Shown: positions 33,828-41,833 of the stretch, in pieces
Numbering within the stretch: the first letter of the stretch is position 1
Layout of the letters: the number at the start of each line of letters is the position of its first letter
Source of the DNA: Clostridia bacterium
GTDB lineage: Bacteria > Bacillota > Clostridia > Christensenellales > Aristaeellaceae
Reading direction: 5' to 3'
DNA: 64,000 bases
NCBI GenBank assembly: GCA_017526525.1
Contig: JAFXRG010000034.1
Coordinates: 1-64,000, forward strand
The notes under the pieces: model-generated
Databases searched by the model: none
Told to the model about the DNA's origin: nothing
What the model saw: only the letters and a program-made list of their open reading frames with translations
Position numbers and translations under genes: made by a program

Positions 33828-35180
33828 TCAGTCTTTCAGAGCTCCGAGATCTTCCTTGATTCCGGCATCCTTGACCCACTGTGCCAGCGTGTCGGTGTAG
33901 GTGCTGTTCTGTTTGGAAGTCAGCAGAGCGGAATGCAGGGATTCCTTCACGGATTCGAAGTCCACACTGCCTTCCGTAACATCCGCGACATATTTGATGA
34001 TGTAGTATCCGTTGTTTTCTCCCCGGATTTTGCCGGAAACATCGCCCACGTTTTTCAGCGCCATGGCGGCGTTTACAAAGGCGGAGTCGAAACCGCTCAT
34101 GTTTTCGCAGACGGCGTAGCCTTTTTCAGCGTTGACGGCGCCGGGTTTCATGCCGGGATCCTCGTTCTTTTCTTCCTGGAGTTTGTCCCAGTCATCCGGA
34201 TTCGCTTCCAGGGCGGCCAGCACGGCGTCCGCATCCTCGTCCAGGCGGGCGAAGGCGGCGTCCACGGCGGTTTTCAGTTCCGCCTGGGCTGCGTCCAGGT
34301 CGGCATTGGCGGCGGCGAGGGCTTCCTGTGCCTTGGTCTTGTCCTCTTCGGAAGCGGCTTCGTCATCCAGCACCTTCTGGGCGTCGGAAACCTTGGTGAG
34401 CGCATCGGAAACCTTGGTGTTGGCATCGCTGATGGCCGTCTGGTCCTCCGACTTGAAGCGGATCAGGATCTGCTTTACGCGGCGCAGACCGGCGGGCGCG
34501 TAGTACAGGGTGGTGCCGTTGCGGTCGGCGGAGGCCCAGGAGGAAGCATTTTCTTTATACTTTTCTTCATCCGCGGCGACCTTGCTGTCGTAATCGGCTT
34601 TCACTTCCTCGTCGGAAACCGTGACGTCCTTGATGGCATAATCACGAACCTTGGAGTTGATGATGGACTCCTTCGCTTCTTTTTCGTAATCTTCCATCTT
34701 CAGGCCCATTTTTTCCATCTGGGCGAGAATGGCCTTGTCCAGCTCTTCGCCTTCCAGCTTTTTCTCTTCTTCACTCAGATAGGAGGACTGAACCAGGGAC
34801 TTGTCGGCATCCCAGTTGCTCTGGGCGCGTTCCTTGATTTTCTCGTTATCCTCTTCGGTCAGCACATCCAGCCCCAGTTCCTTCGCCTTGGCGCGGAGGG
34901 TCATTTCGTTTTTCAGCTGGGTGACCGCAGAGGACTGGGCGGAGGCGATGACATCGGGATTGCTGAGGTCAATGTCGCTGCCCAGCATGGCATAATACTG
35001 GTATTGCTGATAAAGCATGCTGTTGGTGGCATTCTGAACCTCGGCCTTGGTGATTTCCTCGTCACCGAGCTTCAGGATCACGGTTTTCGCGTCCACTTCC
35101 TTATCCTTGACGATCAGGGCGCAGGAAGACAGGCACAGGGCCATTACCAGCAGCAGAGCCAATAAAGCGCGTTTTTTCAT
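33828..35180 (-). CDS. prsA: PrsA/SurA-like peptidyl-prolyl isomerase lipoprotein with an inserted helical segment
   Basis: 450 residues from ATG 35180, which follows GGAGAG. The signal peptide ends in the lipobox CLSSC (Cys ~20), so the protein is anchored outside the membrane. Residues ~30-225 are a helical SurA_N-type chaperone part. The parvulin domain starts at YYAPAGLRRVKQILIRF (~227). It is split by an Ala/Asp/Lys-rich heptad-like segment (~246-315) before resuming with ANPDDWDKLQEEKNEDPGM and IRGENNGYYIIKYV. It would help fold exported proteins. The gene has its own promoter and terminator. Confidence 0.85.
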   Translation of the reverse strand: MKKRALLALLLVMALCLSSCALIVKDKEVDAKTVILKLGDEEITKAEVQNATNSMLYQQYQYYAMLGSDIDLSNPDVIASAQSSAVTQLKNEMTLRAKAKELGLDVLTEEDNEKIKERAQSNWDADKSLVQSSYLSEEEKKLEGEELDKAILAQMEKMGLKMEDYEKEAKESIINSKVRDYAIKDVTVSDEEVKADYDSKVAADEEKYKENASSWASADRNGTTLYYAPAGLRRVKQILIRFKSEDQTAISDANTKVSDALTKVSDAQKVLDDEAASEEDKTKAQEALAAANADLDAAQAELKTAVDAAFARLDEDADAVLAALEANPDDWDKLQEEKNEDPGMKPGAVNAEKGYAVCENMSGFDSAFVNAAMALKNVGDVSGKIRGENNGYYIIKYVADVTEGSVDFESVKESLHSALLTSKQNSTYTDTLAQWVKDAGIKEDLGALKD

Positions 35181-35221
35181 GGGTATCTCTCCGTTCATAA
35201 AGTAATCAGAACACTTTTACT

Positions 35222-35250
35222 ATTATATCAAACCGGGGAAGGAAGGGCAA
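35222..35250 (-). promoter_or_regulatory. Promoter of the PrsA-like gene
   Basis: On the minus strand: TTGCCC (35245-35250), a 17-bp spacer and TATAAT (35222-35227). Confidence 0.75.
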
Positions 35251-35265
35251 GGAAAAAATCACCCG

Positions 35266-36570
35266 TCAGTCCGCGGCAAGATAGTCGTAATAATCCTTGC
35301 GAAGGGAATTGAGCAGCTCTTCATGATCCTTTCCGGGAGCGTAGACGGCGTTGATGGCCTCAATTTCCGCCTGCCGGCGCGCCGGCGTGCACCAGGCGCA
35401 GGGCTTCAGTTTGGCAAATTCGCCTTCATCCAGCTGGGAATAAGGGAAGGAGGTGAAGGATTTTTTGGTGCACAGGCAGTGATCCTGGCTGTGGTAATAC
35501 TGGCCTTTGTTGGGATTGTAATACAGGAGCATATCGGGATCCGGTATCGGAAGCTGGCGGCCCTGCCAGTCCTCCCAGATGACAATTTTGACCTTGCCGC
35601 AGAGGTTTTTCTGGCGAACGGTTTTGTAAATCCACTCCATATTGATGCCGTCCGGGTTTTTCTGCCGCTGGACCCGGATGCAGCCGTGACTTCTTTTCTG
35701 CCCGAGATAGGGTTCGGTGGTGTTGTATTTTTTGCTTTTGTCCCGGGGATCCACCTGATGGGGCACCTCGTGAATTTCATCGCCGGCGTTGAAGCGGATG
35801 GCGTAGGAGCACTTCAGGGTATCGCTGTCCAGCGAACCGGTCATATTGATCAGCAGGAACTCGCCGGAGCGGGTTTCGTTATAGGGCTGGTATTTCTTGC
35901 CGTTCCACTGGACCAGGCCGGTGGAGCAGAGCAGGTCGGCAATCATTTTGCCTTCCCGGAAAACATAGACATGCTGCGCCAGCTTGTCCACCACCAGGGC
36001 CAACTGGTCCGTGGGCTCCACCTGCTTCAGGTATTTCGTTTCCACGTATCCGCTGACCAGGATGTTCCAGGCCTTGATTTTTGTTTCCGGCTTGGAGAAA
36101 AAGGAGCTGGAATAGCATTCCACCAGGGACCAGCCGTTGTCCAGGTGTTTGATGACCCGGACGCCCTGGGACAGGTTGGTGATTTCCCCGACGATTTTGG
36201 AAGAGGTATCCGGTTCCCGGTACATATAGATGTTCAGCTTGGTCAGCTGGGACGCGGTATATCCCTTGACCTTTCCGCGGTCCACCACGGTGATGGGCTC
36301 CATGAGCATTTTCCAGACGGCTTCCTCATTGGTAATGTCCATGGGGGTGGTCCAGAAGGAGGAACCCTGGTCCTCTGTCCAGGGGCTGCCGTAGGACGGC
36401 GTGAACACATCCTGTGAAAGTTCCGGGGAGGAAACCGTTTCCTCCTCCGCCGTATCCATCTCGATGGTTGCGATGTCGGCAGGGTCGAATTCCTCAAGCT
36501 CCGCACAGGCGGCGGAGAAAAGCAGCACCCCCGCGAGAAGCAGCACTGCAAAATGACGAAACCGTAACAT
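35266..36570 (-). CDS. L,D-transpeptidase (YkuD) with SH3-like region and Cys-rich C-terminus
   Basis: 434 residues with an N-terminal signal peptide ending in FSAACAELEE; AAC could also serve as a weak lipobox. An SH3-like stretch (~105-180) precedes the YkuD domain. The catalytic motif KRSHGCIRVQ (Cys ~295) and preceding HEVPHQVDPRD are seen. After the domain comes a tail with HCLCTKKSF...LKPCAWC, a two-CxC/CxxC pattern resembling Ada-type or other small metal-binding motifs. The enzyme would form 3-3 peptidoglycan crosslinks or attach proteins to the wall. It is preceded by a strong promoter and ~90-nt leader. Confidence 0.88.
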   Translation of the reverse strand: MLRFRHFAVLLLAGVLLFSAACAELEEFDPADIATIEMDTAEEETVSSPELSQDVFTPSYGSPWTEDQGSSFWTTPMDITNEEAVWKMLMEPITVVDRGKVKGYTASQLTKLNIYMYREPDTSSKIVGEITNLSQGVRVIKHLDNGWSLVECYSSSFFSKPETKIKAWNILVSGYVETKYLKQVEPTDQLALVVDKLAQHVYVFREGKMIADLLCSTGLVQWNGKKYQPYNETRSGEFLLINMTGSLDSDTLKCSYAIRFNAGDEIHEVPHQVDPRDKSKKYNTTEPYLGQKRSHGCIRVQRQKNPDGINMEWIYKTVRQKNLCGKVKIVIWEDWQGRQLPIPDPDMLLYYNPNKGQYYHSQDHCLCTKKSFTSFPYSQLDEGEFAKLKPCAWCTPARRQAEIEAINAVYAPGKDHEELLNSLRKDYYDYLAAD

Positions 36571-36666
36571 AAAGGACTCCTTTTATACCTTGTAATTCCG
36601 TTCCGGTGATCATTCCCCTCCGGGGACGGTGGGCCGGTACGGACAGCCAAAAAAACGGCATGCATC

Positions 36667-36695
36667 ATTATATCCTCTGCGGGGCATGAATTCAA
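36667..36695 (-). promoter_or_regulatory. Promoter of the L,D-transpeptidase gene
   Basis: On the minus strand: TTGAAT (36690-36695), a 17-bp spacer and TATAAT (36667-36672). Confidence 0.78.
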
Positions 36696-36756
36696 GCTTT
36701 ACTGCAGGGCAAAAACGCCCGGGGCAGGCGGAAAAATCCGGGGAAGGATGCCAAAC

Positions 36757-36784
36757 AAAAAACCGCACGCCGCAGCGTGCGGTT
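36757..36784 (-). terminator. Terminator of the BspA-type LRR gene
   Basis: On the minus strand: CCGCACGC-TGCG-GCGTGCGG then TTTTTT. It lies just after the stop at 36801. Confidence 0.82.
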
Positions 36785-36800
36785 CAGCGGTCCGGAGACC

Positions 36801-38231
36801 TTATTCCGAATCCGACAGGGCGGAGAAATCCGGAAGCCCCGTCAGGGAAGGACACTGTTCAAAAGCATTGGCGGCCACATAGGTCAGGTTTTCCGCATCC
36901 ACCTCAACGCTTTCCAGCGAGGTGCAGCCCAGGAAGGCCATTTCCCCGATGGACGTGACCCGGGCGGGAAGCTCGATGCTTTCCAGGGCGGTGCAGCCCA
37001 GGAAGGCCTGGTCCCCGATGGCGGTAACCCGGGAAGGGATTTCCAGCTCCGTGAAGCTGCAGCCGGAGAACAGCTGGGGGTTGATGGTGTTCAGCATCAT
37101 CGGCAGGGTCAGCTCCGAAAGGGAGGAGCAGGCATAGAAGGCGGAAGAGCCGATATAGAAGCAGGTATCCGGCAGCTCCAGGGACTGCAGGCTGCTGCAG
37201 CGGTAGAAGGCGCTGTTGCCGATATAGGTTACATCCTCGGGAATGTTGATTTCCCGGAGGGATTCACAGTTCAGGAACGCGCCGCCGCCGATATAGGTTA
37301 CATCCTCGGGCAGGACGATGGCCTGCAGGTTTTTGCAGTCGGCGAACGTGTTCTGGCCGATGGAGGAAATTCCCTCGGGCAGTTCCACGGAGGTCAGGCT
37401 GGAGCACTTGCAGAAGGCCCGGTCGCCGATGCTGGTGGCGCCTTCCGGCAGGATCAGTTCCTGCAGGCTGGTGCAGCTTTCAAAAGCGCTGACACCGATT
37501 TCGGTGATGGTATTCGGACATTGAATGGAACGGAGGTTGCTGCAGCCGTTGAAGGCACCGTCCCCCAGATAGGAAATGCTGTCCGGCAGGTTGATGCTTT
37601 TCAGCCGTTCGCACTGATAGAAAGCCTGTTTTCCGATGGAAGTCACGGTATCCGGCAGGCTCAGGCCGGTCAGGGTCTGGCACAGATAAAACGCGGAGGC
37701 ACCGATAATCCGGGTTCCGTCCGGAACTTCATAATCACCCTTGGGCAGCGTCATGGAATAAGCCACCAGACGGGCGTCCGGCAGGCTGTACAGAACGCCG
37801 TTCTGCAGGGACAGGAAAGGATGGTTGCGGGAAATGGTAATTTCACTCAGGGATTCGCAGGCCGCAAAAGGATTCCGCCCGATGGTCCGGATGCTGTCCG
37901 GCAGGTTGATGAAAGACAGGTTCCGGCAGTAGAAAAAAGCATAATCGCCGATTTCAGTGATGGTTTCCGGAAGCTCCACATAGATCAGGGCATTGTTGTT
38001 CCGGAAAGCGTTGGCGCCGATGACCGTCAGCACCGCACCGTTCAGATCTGCCGGAACGGTCAGGAAATCGCCGTTTCCGGTGTAGCCGGTGAGGATCGCG
38101 GAGCCGTCCGCCTGCAGGCGGTAAAGATAATCGCCGCTTGTCAGATCCTCTTTATTCTCCGCCAGCGCCGCCGGGGAGAGAGAGAAAAACAGCAGGCACA
38201 GGACCAGCAGCACTGCCGGGATTTTTTTCAT
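36801..38231 (-). CDS. Secreted BspA-type leucine-rich-repeat protein
   Basis: 476 residues. A signal peptide ends at SPAALAEN. From ~residue 60 to the end it is built of ~23-residue LRR_5 repeats of the form LPxxIxxIGxxAFxxCxxLxxI, about sixteen copies, e.g. LPDSISYLGDGAFNGCSNL. No sortase motif, membrane anchor or catalytic domain is seen, so it is probably released or held by another factor. Such proteins are common in gut bacteria and are thought to take part in adhesion. It has its own promoter and terminator. A second BspA-type protein is encoded divergently (39310-41298). Confidence 0.9.
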   Translation of the reverse strand: MKKIPAVLLVLCLLFFSLSPAALAENKEDLTSGDYLYRLQADGSAILTGYTGNGDFLTVPADLNGAVLTVIGANAFRNNNALIYVELPETITEIGDYAFFYCRNLSFINLPDSIRTIGRNPFAACESLSEITISRNHPFLSLQNGVLYSLPDARLVAYSMTLPKGDYEVPDGTRIIGASAFYLCQTLTGLSLPDTVTSIGKQAFYQCERLKSINLPDSISYLGDGAFNGCSNLRSIQCPNTITEIGVSAFESCTSLQELILPEGATSIGDRAFCKCSSLTSVELPEGISSIGQNTFADCKNLQAIVLPEDVTYIGGGAFLNCESLREINIPEDVTYIGNSAFYRCSSLQSLELPDTCFYIGSSAFYACSSLSELTLPMMLNTINPQLFSGCSFTELEIPSRVTAIGDQAFLGCTALESIELPARVTSIGEMAFLGCTSLESVEVDAENLTYVAANAFEQCPSLTGLPDFSALSDSE

Positions 38232-38262
38232 TTCGGGTCACCTCGCATATAGTTCTTCTCCT

Positions 38263-38291
38263 ATCATATCGCCTTTTTTTCGGCTCGTCAA
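38263..38291 (-). promoter_or_regulatory. Promoter of the minus-strand BspA-type gene
   Basis: On the minus strand: TTGACG (38286-38291), a 17-bp spacer and TATGAT (38263-38268). Confidence 0.75.
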
Positions 38292-38449
38292 TTTTTTTCC
38301 GGCAAAAAGTGGCAGTGCGGAAGGGTAGCCTTTCCGAAAAAAGTGTGATATACTCCATCTGTTAAGGAAACATCGATCAAAAAGGGACATAACCCATTTT
38401 CTTCCGGAATCAGGAAAAAGAGCGGATTCCGGAAAGGAGGACACCCGAA

Positions 38450-39265
38450 ATGAAAAAGAACGTACTTCAACGGAAACGCATGCCCGGGAGGATTCTTGCG
38501 GCTGCTCTTGCGCTTCTGTTTTGCCTGACAGGGGCGGCGGCCGGCGAGAAAGCTGTTTCCCTGGCCCCGGCGGACGCGGATATGATCCTGGCCAGGGAAA
38601 CGGTGGAAAAGCTTGCCCTGAAGGGACCGGACGGGAATCCCCTGCAGGTGCGGTACGACGCCGCGGCGCCGGGACGCGGCGCGGCGGACGCGGAAGGGAA
38701 AGCGCCCGACTACACCGGAATGGTAGGGTTTGCCGCCCTACCCAACGATCCCATGATCAGCCGGTTTTCCATTTTTGACAAGGCCTACTGGACGGTGCCG
38801 GTTTACGACCCGGAGGCAAAGGGCTGCGTGCCGTTCGGCTCCCTTTCCCATAAGTCCACGGTTCTTGTTACCGGACAGGAAGAACGGACGGATGACGAGG
38901 GAAAGGTCCGGCAGCTTCTGAATATTATCCGGCTGGATCTGGGAACGGCCTGCCTGCTGGAAGCCGGGTGCTTTGTGACGCTGCCTTACTGGAACCTGAC
39001 CCTCCGGGAAGCCACGGAGTATGGATACTGCCTGGCGGTTTACCGGGAAACCCCCGGGGAACCGCCGAAAACGGAGGACGGAAAGTCCGTTGCCCTGCGG
39101 GACGGCACCCGGGTGCTGATCCTGTTCCGGGAAGCAGCCGGGGACCGGAATCCGGAACCGGACAAGCTTCCGGTGGCGGGCGTTGTGTTCCGGGAAGGAA
39201 AAGGGGACGTCATTGAACCGGTGACGGTTTTCTTCCGGGAAAATGAACTGACACTGAACTACTGA
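38450..39265 (+). CDS. Secreted hypothetical protein, 271 aa
   Basis: I do not recognise this family. The protein has a basic N-terminus and a signal peptide ending at GAAAGEKAV. The mature part is beta-rich, with FSIFDKAYWTVPVYD, RQLLNIIRLDLG and FVTLPYWNLTLREATEYGYCLAVYRE. Nothing suggests an enzyme. The ATG follows GGAAAGGAGG. A TATACT at 38349-38354 with a poor -35 could be the promoter. It is followed by a BspA-type LRR gene after 44 bp, and the two may be co-expressed surface proteins. Confidence 0.7.
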   Translation: MKKNVLQRKRMPGRILAAALALLFCLTGAAAGEKAVSLAPADADMILARETVEKLALKGPDGNPLQVRYDAAAPGRGAADAEGKAPDYTGMVGFAALPNDPMISRFSIFDKAYWTVPVYDPEAKGCVPFGSLSHKSTVLVTGQEERTDDEGKVRQLLNIIRLDLGTACLLEAGCFVTLPYWNLTLREATEYGYCLAVYRETPGEPPKTEDGKSVALRDGTRVLILFREAAGDRNPEPDKLPVAGVVFREGKGDVIEPVTVFFRENELTLNY

Positions 39266-39309
39266 CCCGGGCGGATGCGGGAAGAAATTCAGAAGGATGT
39301 GGAAAACCG

Positions 39310-41298
39310 ATGATAAAAAAGACCCTGTGGGCAGTGCTCCTTACGCTGCTGATTCTTGCCGCGGCGGTATCCGTATCCCTGGCAGAAACCAAAAATGTGG
39401 GGCCTTACAAGATTGAAATCCTGGACGGGGACGCAAATACGGTCTGTATCGTGAAATATACGGTGCCGAAGGCGGACAAGGACCGGGACGAGATCGACCT
39501 GGTGATTCCGGCGGAGCTGGACGCCTACACCGTTGTGGAGATCGGGGACGGTGCCTTCATCAACCAGCGGAAGCTGCACCGGGTTTCCATTCCCGACGGC
39601 GTGACCCGGATCGGCATCAAAGCCTTCAGCGGCTGCGACGGCATTGTGAGCATCCGGATTCCGGACACCCTCCGGATCCTGGGAAACAAGGCCTTTTCCA
39701 ACTGCAAGCAGCTGAAAAAAATCAAGCTTCCCGGGGCCATCGAAACCATCGGGGACAATCCCTTCGCCCTGTGCGACAACCTGGCGGACATTACGCTGGA
39801 GGACGGATCGGACCGCTTTGAGGTTCGGGACGGCATGCTGCTGGACAAGACGGAGAGCAAGCTGATCACCTACCTGCACGATTCCCACGGCGCCTCCTTT
39901 ACCGTGCCGGAGGAAATCCGGGTCATCGGGAAAAACGCCTTCTGGGAATGCAGGGAGCTGCAGGAAGTGATCCTGCAGGAAGGGCTTGAAATCATTGAGG
40001 AAAGCGCCTTCAATTCCTGCACGGGCATCCAGGCCGTGGAGCTGCCGGCCAGCGTGCATATTGTGGAAAACAAGGCGTTTGCGGACTGCACAACCCTGAC
40101 GGAATTCCATATTCCGGACAGCCTGATTGACGTGAAGGGCAATCCCTTTGTGGGATGCCGGAACCTGCAGGAAATCCGCCTCAGCGACGAACATCCCACC
40201 CTCATGCTGCGGGAAGGCGTGCTGATGGACAAACGCACCCTGGCGCTGTTGTGCTATCCGCACGTGCGGAGGGATGAGGTTTTCCGGGTGCCGGAGGGCA
40301 CGCTGGAAATCGGCACCAGCGCCTTTGAGGCCACCGCGCCCCGGGACAGCGACGAAGACCCGAAACTGAAAGTGATCCTGCCGGAGAGCGTGACCCGGAT
40401 CGGGGACTACGCCTTCAGCCGGTGCATGCTGGAAAGCGTTGAGATTCCGGACAGCGTGACGGAGATCGGCATCTGGGCCTTTGAATCCTGCTACGCACTG
40501 AAGAGCATCGTCCTGCCGGACGGCGTGAAAGAGATTCCGGCCACCACGTTCCGGTCCTGCGACATGCTGACGGACATCAAACTGCCGGCAAGCCTGGAAA
40601 AGATCGGGGACGACGCTTTTGCCCTGTGCCGGCGGCTGAAAAGCGTGGAGCTGCCGGAAACCCTGGCCGCCATCGGATCCGGCGCCTTCAGCAACTGCGA
40701 GGGGCTGACGAAGATTATCCTTCCGGACGGGGTTTCGGAAATGGGCGCAAAGGTGTTTGACGGATGCTACGCCCTGGAAGAGGTTCACCTGCCGGCGGCG
40801 CTGCGGGTGCTGCCCAACGGCACCTTCTCCTTCTGCAACATGCTGCATACGCTGAAACTGCCGGAAAACCTGCTGGCCATCTCCGACAACGCCTTCTACA
40901 ATTGCACCGGGCTGGAGACCATCGAGCTTCCGGCCAAGCTGAACCGGATCAGCAACGGCGCTTTCATGAACTGTTCCCGCCTGAAGGAGATCCAGCTGCC
41001 GGGCAGCCTGCGCACCATCGGTACCAACGCCTTCTGCGGCTGCTCCTCCCTGACCGGCATCGCGATTCCCAACGGAACCACCACGATTTCCAGCAGCGCC
41101 TTTGAAGAGTGCACGGGGCTGCTCAGCATCGTGATTCCCGAGAGCGTGACCAAGATGGGCGAGATGGTGTTCTACCACTGCGACCTGGACCTGAACGTCT
41201 GGGTGCAGAAGGACAGCTACGCGGACGAATGGTGCAAGAACAACGCCATGCACCGGACCTATATGGACGGATCGGTTCCTGCCGACCAGGATGAATGA
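39310..41298 (+). CDS. Secreted BspA-type leucine-rich-repeat protein (large)
   Basis: 662 residues with a signal peptide ending at VSVSLAET. Residues ~55-645 contain about 24 LRR_5-type repeats (for example LPASLEKIGDDAFALCRRL and LPETLAAIGSGAFSNCEGL), making a long solenoid. The middle region (~210-350) has less regular units, including RDGMLLDKTESKLI and REGVLMDKRTLALL, as in many BspA proteins. There is no anchor motif. It probably mediates surface contact with host, fibre or other cells; that is inferred from the family. The next gene begins near its stop. Confidence 0.9.
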   Translation: MIKKTLWAVLLTLLILAAAVSVSLAETKNVGPYKIEILDGDANTVCIVKYTVPKADKDRDEIDLVIPAELDAYTVVEIGDGAFINQRKLHRVSIPDGVTRIGIKAFSGCDGIVSIRIPDTLRILGNKAFSNCKQLKKIKLPGAIETIGDNPFALCDNLADITLEDGSDRFEVRDGMLLDKTESKLITYLHDSHGASFTVPEEIRVIGKNAFWECRELQEVILQEGLEIIEESAFNSCTGIQAVELPASVHIVENKAFADCTTLTEFHIPDSLIDVKGNPFVGCRNLQEIRLSDEHPTLMLREGVLMDKRTLALLCYPHVRRDEVFRVPEGTLEIGTSAFEATAPRDSDEDPKLKVILPESVTRIGDYAFSRCMLESVEIPDSVTEIGIWAFESCYALKSIVLPDGVKEIPATTFRSCDMLTDIKLPASLEKIGDDAFALCRRLKSVELPETLAAIGSGAFSNCEGLTKIILPDGVSEMGAKVFDGCYALEEVHLPAALRVLPNGTFSFCNMLHTLKLPENLLAISDNAFYNCTGLETIELPAKLNRISNGAFMNCSRLKEIQLPGSLRTIGTNAFCGCSSLTGIAIPNGTTTISSSAFEECTGLLSIVIPESVTKMGEMVFYHCDLDLNVWVQKDSYADEWCKNNAMHRTYMDGSVPADQDE

Positions 41299-41315
41299 TC
41301 CGGAAGGGGAAGGGA

Positions 41316-41807
41316 ATGGGATCCTCTGTGGAAAAACGGCAGAAGCTGAAACACCAGGTGCTGGAAATTCTTGAAGGCGGACTGCGGGGAAAACCCGCAG
41401 CCCGGGTTTTTGCGTGGGTTCTGATCATCCTGATCCTGCTGAGCATCCTGTTTATGGTGCTTTCGGAGATGGAACGGTTTGAACCGTACCTGGAAGCCTT
41501 TGAAGTGATTGAAACGATTACCATCGGCATTTTCACGCTGGAACTGATCCTGGGCTTCTGGACCGCGGACATCCGGTTCAAGGGCCATCCCAGGCCTCGG
41601 CTCAGATACCTGGTGGACTTTATGACCATTGTCCAGGTGCTGGCCATTATGCCGTTTTACCTGGGCCTGCTGCTGCAGGATTCCGCCGATTACAGCAAGT
41701 TTTCCGAAGCCTTTGAGCTGCTGAAACTGCTGCATTTGCTGAAAATCGGTGAGATCGGGCTACATGCCCGGAAGGACCGGAAGACACACGAAAAAAGCGG
41801 CGGATAA
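41316..41807 (+). CDS. Voltage-sensor-like membrane protein lacking a pore domain
   Basis: 163 residues from ATG 41316, which follows GGAAGGGGAAGGGA; an ATG at 41295 overlapping the previous stop has a weaker site. Four hydrophobic segments match S1-S4 of an ion_trans domain: ARVFAWVLIILILLSILF, EVIETITIGIFTLELILGFW, LVDFMTIVQVLAIMPFYL, and an S4-like FELLKLLHLLKIGEIG with K/H/K every third residue. The chain ends ~15 residues later, so the S5-pore-S6 part of a channel is absent. It may be a truncated channel gene or a voltage-sensor-only protein. The minus-strand metY terminator overlaps its last codons. Confidence 0.7.
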   Translation: MGSSVEKRQKLKHQVLEILEGGLRGKPAARVFAWVLIILILLSILFMVLSEMERFEPYLEAFEVIETITIGIFTLELILGFWTADIRFKGHPRPRLRYLVDFMTIVQVLAIMPFYLGLLLQDSADYSKFSEAFELLKLLHLLKIGEIGLHARKDRKTHEKSGG

Positions 41808-41817
41808 GCTCCGCCGC
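41791..41817 (-). terminator. Terminator of metY
   Basis: On the minus strand: GCGGCGGA-GCTTA-TCCGCCGC then TTTTTT. It overlaps the 3' end of the convergent plus-strand gene. Confidence 0.8.
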
Positions 41818-41833
41818 GGGCAATCATTCTGAT

